Assembly (NCBI GenBank): GCA_019649035.1
Contig: BMAT01007957.1
Coordinates: forward strand, 305,264 to 342,919
DNA from: Elysia marginata
Taxonomy: Eukaryota; Mollusca; Gastropoda; Plakobranchidae
DNA length: 37,656 nt
Reading direction: 5' to 3'
A program made the position numbers and the translations under genes. Numbering within the stretch: the first letter of the stretch is position 1; each line of letters opens with the position of its first letter. Below, piece by piece: positions 1 to 13,105 of the stretch. The notes below the pieces were generated by a model, which worked only from the letters and a program-made list of their open reading frames with translations, had not been told where the DNA came from and made no database searches.

Positions 1-3000
1 TGGTAAAGCTCATGTTAGCGCAATGACCAGAAATGTCTGGTCTAAAAAAAATGTTGTGTTTTAAAGAATATTTTGTTTAACTGTAACACATTAGCTAAAG
101 GATGGTGTGGTGAAATGTCTGTTCTTTATCTCTGCATGTCAGTTTTGTCTTCGGTTTTGTAAAAGTAAGATCAAAACAAAACCTCATCCACTTAATCACT
201 ATTAGCCTGACAGAGGTTTTTTCAAGATTGTAATATAGAATGCCTGTTATGTCTAAAAAATTCGAAGTACAGGCACCGTCAAAAGCTTTACGATAGTGAT
301 GCGTATTGGCGTAAAATTATTTAGGACAGATGAAAAGTTCTTCTTAAACTGAAAAAAATGTTTATAACTATAAGACTCCTGGGCTTAAAGAAAGCAAGTT
401 AGGACTTAAGTATAAAAAACACAGTATTAGTCGCAATCAAAATTCAGTGAATTTTTTCATTTTAAGATTAAAAATATCAATAATAGTATATTATATAGTA
501 TTGTTTAGCTTTTTAAATTAAACTCCATTGATTTAAATAGATTTCAGTATTGCATTTAGATCTCTCTTTTTATACAGCTTTCTGTCATGATTTTTGTACA
601 TTGTGGGTTTTTTTTTTTTGAGGAATCATTTTTTTTAATTGGAGTCTTTCATTGAATATTGATAAGGGTGTAGAGGAGTGCATTGGAATTTGCAAAATCA
701 AGTAGTTATTGCAAAACCACGTCTTTTAGTTAAAAGAAAATTTCAAATTAGAAACCGTCAACCCGTGAGTTTTATGGAGTCAGGAGAATAAAAAAAGCTG
801 ATATCAATCCAATATTAGCACAATTAATACTGAACGTTTCATTCTTATTGACAGTACATTATTTACTGGTCTTCATTTATATATGACAAGATTAATTTGT
901 TTCAAAGATTTGGATCAATGTGGTCTGACATATTCCTAAGTACATCGGTAATTCTGGACAGCTAATTATCTTAAAGCACATAAAAACTAGACACAACGCA
1001 AGGGGAAATCACGATAAATAGAAAGGTAAGATAAATGTTTAACTACAAAAAAGTAGAATGCAGTCACGGCTAAGATAAAATTCTGTTTGTATCAATTGGA
1101 GTCCATGAAAGCTTTTAGTAAGAAAGTAAATACCCTCGTGTGTGTTTAACTTCCACTACTAGCACGTTCTCTAACATCACCGTTCGGGTCGAAGTTCAAC
1201 TAGACGTTGTAAGCGGTGGATAGGGCTTCAGAGAAAAAAAAATCTTTAATTGATTTCTTTATAGTTAGCAGGAACTTGGGAGACAAAAAAATTGAAGGAA
1301 AACTTCCCGTCTCGCACAACTGGATAGTCTGGAAATGTCCTCGTCCAACTGACCTAAAGCAACTTAAGAAACGTTAAATATTGTCATCAGCAACGTCTGG
1401 AGCACAGTGACCTGTCAACTGAAACGTTGGAGCGAAACGACTTGACAACTGACAACCAAGACAACCCATTTACTATAACAACATACACATACTTGGGGAA
1501 TTTTCCAGACGCAAAAATAGAAAACGCGCAAAATTTTTGGAGTGCCGCGATATTTCCATTTTCATATGAGGGGCCGTTTGAGTGATGCTGGGCGGTTCTG
1601 ATATAATTATAGTGAGGCGGGTAATCTGTTGTTATGACTCTACCCGCCATAGGTTGAGTTAGTCTAGCGGCTCTGGAATGTTAGGTGGTCCACTGGTCCT
1701 TGAATGAGCTTATATAAAATTGTCGTGTAAAGAAAAAGAACAGTTGGCGATGTTTGGTTAATGCCCTTCTGTATTAACAACTCGGCGTGTACCAAATCAG
1801 AAAGAAGAAAAATGTAGAGGAAAAAATGAGAAAAAGCCACATAAATAGGAGCAAAAGAAGAGATAAGGACAGGAAATAATGGCTGGAATTTCTTTTAAAA
1901 AGACATCTTTTAAACATTTTTTGTTGAAAGCATCAACTATGAATAATGAAGCGGGCAGCATGCACCTTTTTTAAAGCTTTATTCAAATGGGCCGATAAGT
2001 TTCTTGACCAGCACGTAGACAGACAGACAGACAGACGCACCATCACAGACACATTCAGAATGACATAATAGATAGATAGCTCCTAACATTGACAGCTTTA
2101 ATTAAACGATAGTACGGGAGAGACAGCCAGACAGGATACGGAGATAATTGACATTAAATACCAAGTTGTCAGGCACGCAACGCAAGGACGTGGATAAAAA
2201 GGGTCCAAAAACGATTTTAGAATATTAAATATGTTTTATTTTACGAAGACATAACGAACGAGTAATTTTCACCTTTGCACTAAAAATCATAATGTTTCGA
2301 AATGTGGAAACGAGGCGAAATGGTTTAATTTCAGTAATTTACAGTCTGATAGCTGTTGAAGTTATTATTTCTTTGAATTATTCACTCTTTTCACCTAATT
2401 ATGTATTTAATTCAATAACAGGGTTTTCCCCCTTTTAATTCGTTTACAGGTTTTTCGACTTCAAACTTATTAACAAGAGTTTTCCCTTAAAATTTGTCAA
2501 CAGGAATTTTTATTTCATGAAACCGTATAACACAATTGTGTTCTATCACTTTCATTCTATTTTTGTTATATATTTTCTGTTTTGCGATAAATAACAGGAT
2601 AAAACAAGTAAAATACGAGTACTTTGGAAAATCTCAATTGAATTGTAAGTTGCAACTTTGATTCGTTTGTATACTTTTTATTTAATATTTTTGAAATGCT
2701 AAGTTCTTTTTCTCTCTCTTAAACCCTTTTTTGTTTTCTGTTTTTTTTTTTTTGTTGTTCGTCGCTGATTCTTTTATTATTGCCCTAAAGATAGGACTAT
2801 GATTCAACAGATAATAGCTCTTTGTGATATAACTGATTATTATGAATGAAATATTTTTGTATTATTGTATTTTGTAAACTTTTTTCTGTCTAGAGATAAG
2901 TTTGATTTTATAAAATTATCCGAAAATGAACGTATCGTGCATTTTTTTTTCAAACTTATTTTTCCTAGCAATTAGGCTTACTTTGCTTTAGAAAAGTTGT

Positions 3001-6000
3001 AAGCTTGGCTAGGTCGATCGACAAAAAACCCATGGAGGTAGATGAAGAGAGGGAAACAAGGGGATACATGGGGGCAGACAGTGAGTCAGGGCGAAAAAGA
3101 AAGAACGAAATCGACGGCAAGAAGAAAAGGGAACAAAACAAAAAGTAAGAAAGTTAGAGAACAAGCGGGGATAAGCAGGTAGATATTAGAATCATGGAAA
3201 CAAATAAAAAACAAAAACAAAAAAAAAAACAAAAAAAAAACTAAAACCTTCAAAAACATAGTAATAGGAAGAGAAACAATCGCCGGAATTTAAAATCTAG
3301 AAAACGATAAGAGCAAAAAAGCCCAAAATGTTTAAGAAAAGGTTCTCAAGGTACAACAGAAAAGAAGTTGAGAGGCAAAAAATCAATAAGATCTAGAAAG
3401 TAATTTGACGAGCCAAGAAAACAGAAAATCAGAATTCTTACTCAATATGAAAAGGAAAAACGCATCCGTACACCATCACACAATGTATATAAATTTTAGG
3501 CGGCCCCTCTAACTTACTTCTAATCGAAGGAATTCCCCGAGAACACTGCAGGAAGACCTTAAGGAAAGCCACAACTCTGACTTAATAAGAGGCCTTCGAA
3601 ATCCAACCTAAGACGAACGAAATACGCAGCGCCAATCCGAAACCTATACAAGCATCGCACAATACCGAAACTCTGTTATTAAAAGGGATAAGATGTTATG
3701 TCTGCTTGCTATGTATGTATGTGTGGTGTGGTATGGACTGGTGAAAAAATGGGGGAAATAATCTGCGGATTTTCTCATTTGTGACTGAAAGGTGTGTGGT
3801 GAAACCTAGCCAAGATTTTCTCTGTGTTAATGCTCTAACGAGAAGATGTTCCGCATGCCAGGAATATGAAAAGAAAAAAAAGGAACTTGAAAATTAGGAG
3901 CTGGTGAGAATGATATAATGTTGTTTGGCAGGACTGGATGTAATTAGATAAACATATAGTAGCAATACTTTTACAAATAGCTCGTGGGATACGCGTAGAG
4001 TTTTGAGGCCCCTAAAATTTCTGAATATAGGTTATGGAGTAAATTTGGATTAGTGCAAATAAGATTTCTGATCTTACTTTAAGGCTCTGTTCATATTTTG
4101 GCCATTATGATCTCGATTTTTTCTCAGAAAAGTATGTTTCTCCCATATCTGTAGAGATAATTTATAACGAAAATAGTGGTCTCCTTTGTGTAATTGCCAA
4201 AAAAAAACCAAAATGATTATAACAATTTAGCCTTTCCATCTTCTGAAATAGTAACTTTACAAGGAATCGGCAATTTCACTATCAAATGCTAGAAAGTTAT
4301 ATGGTTTTGTGTCCTTTAACTTTATCGATCACAAGCCAAGAAACATTAAAGTATATAAAAAAAACTTTGGAGAAGATTTTTATTGAGATGCATTTGTTTC
4401 GATACACGTAAGGGCACACACTATAGCTGCTGGACAAAGGGCGGTGAGTGCGGATTCTGTTATAAGTCACAGTTGCGATTCCAACATTAACATAAAACAG
4501 GTATTTCTCAGACATTTTTATCTAAACCATTAGAAAAACACGCATGGCCGCTGCAGATATATTTCAATTATGAGACTTCAGAACTTGTACAGTCTGTAAA
4601 GCGAAAAGTCCATCTTTCGAACAAAATTTTGCCAACAGCTATGTACTTTTGGCTGCAATGCAAAAGCGAACAAACAACGCTTTCATCGTGGACAAAAGGC
4701 GACCAGCCAAAAGTTCAAAATCTTTACGTAAGGTATAATAAGTATGTAAGGTTTCCGGTCAAAAGACCTATAAACATTAACAACCAAGACTTAAAAATCC
4801 AAATATGAAAGAACAATGAACAACCTTAGATTCTTAAATCCGTTGTCTATTTTGAAGCTACCATTAATTTATAGATTGCTCAACAAAATGTGCAAACTCA
4901 ATATAATTATCTCGCTAGCAATAGTTATGCTAAAATTTCATGATTCGAGTCCACCCAGAAATAACATGTACGTAAGAGATACAACTTTCGCAACTTTTAA
5001 ATGTTGAAATGGATAATTAATCCTGATTTTTGCTGCAAAGGACTTGTTGACCTGATGTTACGGGTTGTTTAACTTAAAAGAACGCAGTCTCATTATGGTT
5101 GGAGAAACATTAAACTTCAATCACTTGAATTTATTTTATCTCTGTTTTGTAGGGCAGGTAGAAAACAAAAAAAAAACAACAACACATAAAGGTAGCATAT
5201 TCAATTCATAAGAAGACAAAAATAATTTAAGCTATTCTCTGAAGTCTATTGAAAAACCATGAATTTGTATACAATGATTATTTAATCTAGTATACAATTT
5301 CTTATCAAACAATGACGGAAAAACTTTGAACTGCAACGATCCTTTAACAAAATACGTGTGGTTTTTTTTTTCAAATTTCATTTTCTTAAAAGAAAATATA
5401 GTTTTGTGTAGGCTGCGCTTCGGTTGTAGATATCTTCCTCAGAAAATGTTAAAATCAAGTATGCAGACCTTTAAGAGTGTAGGAGTGACATGAAAAGGCT
5501 GGAAGCTTTAAAAGGTGGCCATGCATTGTAGTTTTCGTTTGTTTGTTTATGTTTTGTCAGGATCGTCACGATAATATAAGTAGAGCAAGAACTTTTGATG
5601 TTTCTATCAGATATTTTAGATAACGGTATACAAAAGTTATTGATGTTGCTTTAGCTGTTGTTATTATTGGTATTTTGATTACTGTATTTTAATAATACTT
5701 TTGTTGTAGTTGCTAAGAATAACTATTGGGCCGAATACAGCAACCCTTAGTATCAATTGTATAACTGAATTGACGTTAGGAGTGAGCCTGTCACAGTGCT
5801 GTCTTGTTCAATATGCAATCTGTATGTTGATTAAGTATTAAAGGGCAAAAATAATTGAAGGATATTTTTTGTTCTTATGACTCTTCTCAGTTTCGGTTTA
5901 AGCCGATTCATCAACCTCAGTTCAAAAAATTAACAGCTTCTGTTTTCATGGGCCCCATAAAAATGTCGCTGGTATAACCGGAGATTTAAAAATAGTCATA

Positions 6001-6890
6001 GGTGAGTCAGTTAATATAACCAACTAGGTGATAACGGGGTGTGTGTGTGTTTAAAGGTGATCTGGTGCGGGTGGAAAGCAGGTCCACAGGGACAGGATAG
6101 GAGGCTTGTGTTTGTACACAATAGTTATATCATTTGCGGAACAATAGGGAGCGAGAAATGGCAACAATTATTGAGCAACTCTCTTCTTGGGATGGTGTCT
6201 TTTCAAAATTAAGTCGAGTAACAACAGGCTAAAACTAAAGTAGACAAAAAGTTAATGAATAATTATTAGGCAGGGGGATGAAGATGTACTTGATATTTCT
6301 GTTAGAACACAGCTTTGCAGGAATTCTATAACCTCATCAATTATATCTCCTGTACAGACGATAACATGGCATTGTCCCGGCTGTGATAGGAAAATCCTTA
6401 ATAAAGCGCTAATTTAAGTTTTTTTTGTTTCTTAATCTCCGTCTCATATTTACATTAAGTTTCATTGTCCTATCTTGTTGAATGTTAATGTCCCCGTTTC
6501 GCTTTTAATGAACGGCAAGGTAAAATGGCAAAACTATAAAACTGTAAAAAGATATTGATATTTATGTTTCATACTAACTTTATACGTAAATAAAGAGATG
6601 CTGTTGCTGTTGTTTAATAGAAAAAAAGTAAGTAAAAAGGTTGTGCACATCTTATAATAGTTGTTTTTAATTTTTCAGATAGTTCTTGGTAGACATCATG
6701 ACGTTAGAAAGTCACACTTTTCTTGTGAATGAAAAAATGCCTTATTGATAACATTCTCCGCGGTTTCTTTAACAATTCAAATAATACCAAATGCTTATTA
6801 TTCAATGATTTTCATAAAACTCTTTGGCCGTAAACCTCTGGAAAAACTGGACTTTTTTATTTCATTCAAAGAATTTCTAATTGGTTCCAC
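1..6890. other. AT-rich non-coding DNA, no gene recognised
   Basis: No open frame here exceeds about 90 codons and none shows a recognisable domain. The longest, 87 codons on the minus strand at 1387-1650, has no motif I know. The stretch holds many A and T runs, a five-unit AGAC run at 2017-2036, a purine-rich block at about 3030-3450 containing an A-rich run at 3197-3245, and a short TG run at about 6040-6050. It could be intergenic or intronic. Old transposon debris is possible but I could not identify any. Confidence 0.6.
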
Positions 6891-6892
6891 TT

Positions 6893-7020
6893 GTCTCCTG
6901 CCCAGACGGCGCAGATGTTTTCCTCGTCTGGAGACACTCGGGCGAAAAAGAAAAAAAGCGAGTTTGCAAGAGCTTTCAAAACAAAATAATGGCCAATTTT
7001 GCAACATTTTAAAGCTCTTG
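6893..7020. repeat. two adjacent hairpins
   Basis: The first hairpin pairs CCAGACG at 6902-6908 with CGTCTGG at 6925-6931. It is extended by GTCT (6893-6896) with AGAC (6932-6935) across a five-base bulge. The second pairs CAAGAGCTTT at 6967-6976 with AAAGCTCTTG at 7011-7020, ten perfect pairs. Inside its loop, CAAAA (6977-6981) can pair with TTTTG (6997-7001) around an AATGGCCAA-like centre. Two hairpins this close in AT-rich DNA could be the remains of a small non-autonomous DNA element or a structured RNA, but no terminal repeats or target duplication are clear. Confidence 0.5.
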
Positions 7021-7243
7021 TCCTAATTTACCACAATTTCTTCACAAATGTTTGGTTCACCTATTTCAGATGAGACAAATGGTGTTAATGATGTTTATTA
7101 CATTAGTATCAAGACTGAAGTGGGGTGGTAAAGATTGGAATGATCGCAATCAGAATGATGAACAGGACAAGTAGAGGAAAGGTAACGTTTGTACTGTAAA
7201 AAAAGGCTGAGGCTATTCATCATTTTTACCGGTATACATTGCT

Positions 7244-7281
7244 ATCACCATCATCTTCATCATCATCATCATCATCAGCAT

Positions 7282-7376
<95 letters not shown>

Positions 7377-7399
7377 ACATCATCATCATCAACATCAAT
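7244..7399. repeat. (CAT)n / (ATG)n microsatellite
   Basis: A long run of CAT units with scattered CAC, CAG, AAT and CAA variants. It produces artificial open frames of polyhistidine on the plus strand and polymethionine or polyaspartate on the minus strand. These are simple-repeat translations, not proteins. Confidence 0.95.
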
Positions 7400-10300
7400 C
7401 TCTTGAATGAACAGTCTAAGGGGAAACATGGTCAATGCATTATTATTGTTAGATATTGAACGCAAAGCAGTCTGAACTCAGCCAATCTCATCAGATAGGG
7501 AAATTGTCATCATTATAAAATTAATTATTTCCTTTAATAATGCCTTCATGCTACTTCCGAAGATTGTAAGGAGAACAAGCAGGATGGTGATAAGCTTAGT
7601 GAAAAATGGTTGTGATGATGTTATTTGTGAAGAGAAAGAAAAGTCACCAAAGAAAAATCTACTCCCGGACCCGATTCAGGTAACAATCCAAACTGTGGGG
7701 ACTCTGTAGGTCACGTAGGATATGATCAACCAATCAGTGACCTAGCGTTGGGCGAATCTGCAGCTTTCTAGCTGTCTCTTGGACCGGAATCAATCAAAAT
7801 GCCTAAAACTGCTAAAGCTAGTGTTATTTCTTTTACTAGAGTAGTCGTTATTCACCGGAAATTTTTGGCGTAGATTTCCTATACCAAAATATGCGTGAAT
7901 TCCTGAAAGCTAAATTTACATCATGGATCCAAAATCTACAGCAAAGTTAAAAGTATGACAGGCAATTAAACTTCTTTACATAGGAGATTGGAGGGAAAGA
8001 ACCTGTCATTACTTAAAAATCGAAACGTTTTTGTAAATTTTGAAAACTTAATGAAAATTCTAAACAGGTCATTTGCTTCACTACAATTTTCTACTTTTAC
8101 CTGCAGTCTTCTAAAACTTGGCATTGAGTTTGGCTAGAGCTAACATTGCTTATATTTATATTGTCTATTGGGAGGGAAATGGTATCAAGCCCACATTCAA
8201 CTCCTTAGTCCAGTTCCAGACTAGGTGTTTTTAGGCCAAACCTTTTTACTAGAAAAATCCCATGAATATATGGCGCAGGTCTAATTTAGTTTTTGCACAA
8301 GCGAGTCTAAAATTTGAACGTAAATCTAGTCAAATTCACTACATGAAGTTAGCTCCAATACTGTGGACCTGGTAGGCCTTCATTTATTACCCCCGAATCA
8401 CTGCCCTGTTAACCAGCAGAGCTCAAGCTGACTGATGCTGGTGCTGCTGCAGGCGCCTGGAATAGCACTGTATCGAGTTACCCTTAATGAAAAGCTGGAA
8501 AATGAGAGCTTTTGACGCCGAGGCCAAAACCTGGTCGATTTCTGTTTCCGTTAAGCTCAAAATAGACAAAGAATGTACATGGTTAGAGTTAGAAAGGAAG
8601 ATGTGATGGTAAAGATGATCAGAAGTTTAGTAAGGGAAAAAAAAGGAGAGAATGACATGAAATGGAGAGAGTGGAACAGGTAATGATAAAAAGAATGAAC
8701 AAGTTAGTAGGGGAGAGATAGAGAGAGAGGGAGAAATAAAGAGCGGGAGAAAAATTTTACATAATAACTGTAAATATTGAAAAAACTCGAAAGACGATGA
8801 CGGACTGGTTTGTACACTACGGCGAGCTACAAAACCATAGTTGTGGAATACAAAAGGCACTGAAAAACAAACTAAAAAAATTTGGATTTGATAAACGCAA
8901 AATCGCCGCGCCTAATACAAACGGCATTGTAAAAGAAACTAAGAAATCAGACGTGCAGCCAGCTTAATAATTTCATCTGCAACCTCAAGTGGTCGACAGT
9001 TCCAGACACGATAGGGAGTCGGCCCCAGGTGGTAGATATCTGTTACACTCACTGTTCTATTACTGGAGTGTAACACAATCCTCATGACCCTAAGTAAAGG
9101 TTCGCGTAGCCCACTAAACTCTTGAAGATGAACAGGAAAAAGGGTAAACACATTCTCAAAACATTGCATAAAGCTATTAAGTCTTTAACTCTCAAAGTTA
9201 TGGTTGGGATGCTGATAGACGGGTGGTCTTGGCCGAATTTTTTATAATAATGTAGTTTTACCTTTTGAAGTCTTGAAAACTTGCACGGAATCATGCTGGT
9301 TTGTCAGGAATTCTAAAGACCAGCTCAGATTTATATCCAAAATAAAATATCAACTATCCATCGTTATATAAAATAAGCTTTTAAAACAGAAGCAAAACTA
9401 TAGATATGAAACCACCTAAAATATTTCCCTTACACATATTTTTGCTTAATTTTCCTAATGAGACAGACCGATAGAAACTCAAATAGCTTCATAGTTTTAT
9501 ACATGCGCTTTCTTAGTTCTATACATGAATTTTCTTTTTCGCAATTCGTTGCGCTCTTTGAAGATTGCCTAATCTTGCCAGAGGGAGCGAGTATGGGGCT
9601 TATCCGAATATTTTCAGTTTTTTGTCATTGCGTGCTTATTGATTGAATGACCTCAATGAAACTCACACACAGTCACTAAATGCTTTTTCGTAACTTTCCA
9701 ACCTAATCAATGTCAAGATTTTTTTTACAGCGGTGAAGAAGAGACAAAATATCCATTTGCTTCACTGAGTCTAAGGTCCACACAGTGGGTTGTAACATTG
9801 ACAGTTTGTCCAAGCAAAACATGTGGAGGAAATATACCTTGCATACGAAAACACTGTAGCCATGACTTTTCTCACCGATGGTTGACGTTTGAGAGATTGG
9901 GTGTTTCAAGGGCTTGGATCACTCATTGTTTCATGGATGTACTAAGGTCTCGTCTTTTTGTAATCATAATTATGATCAAGAAATGTTTCAGCTAAGTAAA
10001 AGGGTTCAAGGGAAATGCTTTGGTGACGACTAATTCTTACAAGCAGGACAATAATGGTTGAAGAATCTTGGGCATAACTTTCAGGGAAGCGGATATAATT
10101 TGTTTTCCCGTCTTGAAAATTACATCGATCCTGATGGAGATCACGTTGAAAGTATCTTAGAAGCTCCAGATCACTGTGTGTGAGTTTCATCACAGTCACT
10201 TAAATGATGAACACGCAATGGTAAAAAAACAGGTGATTCTTGGACAAGCCTCACAATGTAGCGTTTTTAAATAATCAAAATCGGCTATTTTTAAAGATTT

Positions 10301-11850
10301 AATTTTTTTCTATTTTTCACTGTACATCCAATACTTCCCTAACCGACAGTTTCATTGTTCTCTGTCGACATTTTCCTAATAAAAAAAGACTCTAAGTACA
10401 TTATTAAAAATTTTAAAGAATATCTAGTAATGCTAACGTGGAATGACCCAAGTATCATTTTGTTTGTCTTGAAATTTTTCCAAAAATGGTTTCTTGAAAA
10501 TAAAATTTCAGTCACCAGGTCACACCCTGTGAGATTATTGCGTACGCGAGCGTACGATTGAAGCTATTAAGCCTAAGGAATATTTTTTGTTAACGGTTTG
10601 GAATAAGATAAAAAAAATATTGTTGACAGTCGCTTTACATCTTTCTTTTTACTTCGTTTTGGACACTTGCATTAATGATGAATAATAGTTAAACAAATAT
10701 TTCCTTTTTTTATAGAAAATATATTTCATTTCACTTGAAGAAAGCTGCGATAACGTTCATAAATATTAAAGAATGTTTGGCACAATTTTTAACATGTTCA
10801 TTGTTGAGTTTTCCGTCAAAAGGTCCCTTATATGTATTTATCTGCGTATTTCATATCGATAGAGAAATGTGAATGGTGGCCAAAGCCTATAAACACCTTC
10901 CAAGATTTCACATGCAAACGAGACTAATTAAATAACGTTGGCTGATCAACTAACCAGTCATATTATAAACTGAAAATACGTATCATTCCCAACATACACC
11001 AATCCAATGCAAACACTCGGCTTTGCAAGTTCTTTCACTTTCTATGGAAAAGCAGAGCATTGACATTTTTGTGGATGGGACCTTAAAGGGAGAGAATTCT
11101 TTGACGTCCCCGTGATCAGTAAAGCTGTGAAGGTTTGCTTCTGGGAAGGGGAGACCATTAGCCCAGACGGTTGGTAAACAGTTCTTGATGGCTGATTTCT
11201 ATAACGCTCACGACAGAACTCGGTGGATTTAACAAAACAAGGCCGACAATATTGTTTCAAGGACGAGTTTAACGTCGTTAGAGCAAAAATAACACTGTGA
11301 TTTGAGCTGAACATGTGGGGGTCGATTGTTTAAAGAATAATCTTATTGTGTTTTTTTCTTATTCACTTTTATTTCTTTGTTTTCTATTATCTTAGAACGT
11401 ATTTTCCTCACACCGTTTTTTAACAGTTCATATTTTACATTGCTTACTTCTCTATTCTGTTTCTTTTTTTTCCTGTGCCTTTTGGTTATGTAAATGACCC
11501 GATTGGTATACAAGATTAAGAAGACACCATAAACTGAAAGCTGGAGACGCAAAAGATTATTACAAAGAAGTCCTAAGAGATCATAAAATTTATTAGTTTT
11601 GTTATCGTTGCTATTCTGTACGCTCCAATGAGTCGCGAGGAGGCACATCCCTTTCACAGTTCCCAATGCACTGACCAAACGTCAACATTATTTGCGGAAA
11701 AGTTTATGTCGTATCTCGTGCTATGGTGAGTATGTTAGTATCAATGACTTATTCCTACTCTAATTAGTGAATATTTAAACAGCTGAATAGGACAATATCG
11801 CAAGAGTTGAATGACTGAGTAAACGTATTAGTTTCGGAAGGGTAATAAGG
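7400..11850. other. non-coding DNA, no gene recognised
   Basis: Several minus-strand open frames of 60-110 codons occur (for example 9942-10199, 11042-11314 and 11343-11678). None shows a family motif I recognise, and they do not form a consistent exon chain. The composition is less repetitive than the second half of the window, so old unidentified transposon or exon debris is possible. One clean hairpin at 9041-9075 is listed separately. Confidence 0.5.
9041..9075. repeat. 10-bp hairpin with 15-nt loop
   Basis: TGTTACACTC at 9041-9050 is the exact reverse complement of GAGTGTAACA at 9066-9075, separated by 15 bases. It lies in a locally GC-richer patch. No downstream T run or other context explains it. 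Confidence 0.6.
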
Positions 11851-12480
11851 ACAAAAACATTTTTATCATAAAATTAGAGTTAAGCGTAACATTATTCAAC
11901 ATCTATATGATGCAAATGGGATAAAAACTAAGGATAACAACCTTTGCAAGTTTTGTCAAAATATTTTAAATCTCTGTATTCTCAGGAAGAAGCTGGTGAT
12001 AAAAACAGCTTCCACAATTAGATGAAACAAATATGCAGAGATTGGAAGAAGACTTCAAAGAGGATGAAGTTCTGCAAGCCTCGAAAAGTATGAAAAATGG
12101 GTCTGCCCCAGAGGAGGACGGCACCCCTAAAAAGTTCTATAAAATATTCTGGCATCGTCTAAAAGGTCCCCTTTTAGATTGCTATGTATATCGTTATGAA
12201 AATGGCACATTGTCACCTTTTCAAAGATTGTGTGTGTTAACCTTACTCCATTAAGGAAAAGAACTTGATAGGTTAATTCTAAAAAGTTGGAGACCCATTG
12301 CGCTAACAAATGAAGACTATAAAATTTTAGCAACGCTTTGGATACGAAGGTTGCAATCAGTGCCGAAATTTGTTATCGGAGATTCTCAGTTTGGGTCCAT
12401 AAAAGGCAGAAATATAGCTCACATCTTAAGGCAAGCAGACGATATATCAGAATTTGTTAGAGAAACAAAAAAATCAAGGA

Positions 12481-12585
12481 TATTTGTTGTGCATTGGTTT
12501 TGAGAAAGCTTTCGGTACGATTTGAATCATTTGGTTTTGAGGATGACTTTTTAAGATGTCTTCAGGTGTTATTGTCTCAAAGGAG
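12481..12585 (+). repeat. 105-bp direct repeat, copy 1
   Basis: This block of LINE reverse-transcriptase sequence recurs at 13001-13105 with two differences (12512 t versus 13032 c; 12537 t versus 13057 c). Copy 1 ends exactly at the N gap. The second copy continues the LINE reading, so copy 1 is probably the end of an alternative-haplotype contig rather than a biological duplication. Confidence 0.95.
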
Positions 12586-12859
12586 NNNNNNNNNNNNNNN
12601 NNNNNNNNNNNNNNNNNNNNNNNNNNNNNNNNNNNNNNNNNNNNNNNNNNNNNNNNNNNNNNNNNNNNNNNNNNNNNNNNNNNNNNNNNNNNNNNNNNNN
12701 NNNNNNNNNNNNNNNNNNNNNNNNNNNNNNNNNNNNNNNNNNNNNNNNNNNNNNNNNNNNNNNNNNNNNNNNNNNNNNNNNNNNNNNNNNNNNNNNNNNN
12801 NNNNNNNNNNNNNNNNNNNNNNNNNNNNNNNNNNNNNNNNNNNNNNNNNNNNNNNNNNN
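12586..12859. other. assembly gap (Ns)
   Basis: A run of 274 N. It hides the 5' part of the ATT-tailed element that follows and any sequence between the two copies of the 105-bp block. Confidence 1.
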
Positions 12860-12964
12860 TTAGATAAATTTAAATGTACTTATGTTGTCGTGAATATCAT
12901 TGTATAATGTGAACCGCATAGAGCAAACTCAATTGTTATGGATATGCGGTATATAAATTCAATA

Positions 12965-13003
<39 letters not shown>
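12860..13003 (+). mobile_element. 3' end of an inserted SINE or LINE with stem-loop and (ATT)n tail
   Basis: Right of the gap lies non-LINE sequence ending in a clear retroposon 3' end. ACCGCATA (12913-12920) pairs perfectly with TATGCGGT (12943-12950) across a 22-nt loop. A short AT-rich linker (ATATAAATTC) follows, then about 13 ATT units up to 13003. A 3' stem-loop followed by short tandem repeats is how several LINE families and their partner SINEs end, and the LINE reverse transcriptase recognises it. The element interrupts the older LINE, so it inserted later. Its head is in the gap, so SINE versus LINE cannot be decided. Confidence 0.75.
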
Positions 13004-13004
<1 letters not shown>

Positions 13005-13105
13005 TGTTGTGCATTGGTTTTGAGAAAGCTTCCGGTACGATTTGAATCATTTGGTTCTGAGGATGACTTTTTAAGATGTCTTCAGGTGTTATTGTCTCAA
13101 AGGAG
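13001..13105 (+). repeat. 105-bp direct repeat, copy 2
   Basis: Second copy of the block at 12481-12585. It starts where the (ATT)n tail ends and continues into the rest of the LINE reverse transcriptase. A genuine target-site duplication would normally be only about 5-20 bp, so 105 bp is far too long for one. Confidence 0.95.

Noticed and set aside
1380-1440. Possible additional hammerhead: CTGATGA on the minus strand near 1384 and GAAACGTT on the plus strand
   Set aside because: The two core halves are on opposite strands and no stem II or stem III can be formed.
7189-7465. Polyhistidine, polymethionine and polyaspartate open frames
   Set aside because: All are translations of the CAT microsatellite in different frames.
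9703-11314. Series of minus-strand frames that might be exons (9703-9909, 9942-10199, 11042-11314)
   Set aside because: No shared domain, no consistent splice sites, and plus-strand frames overlap them.
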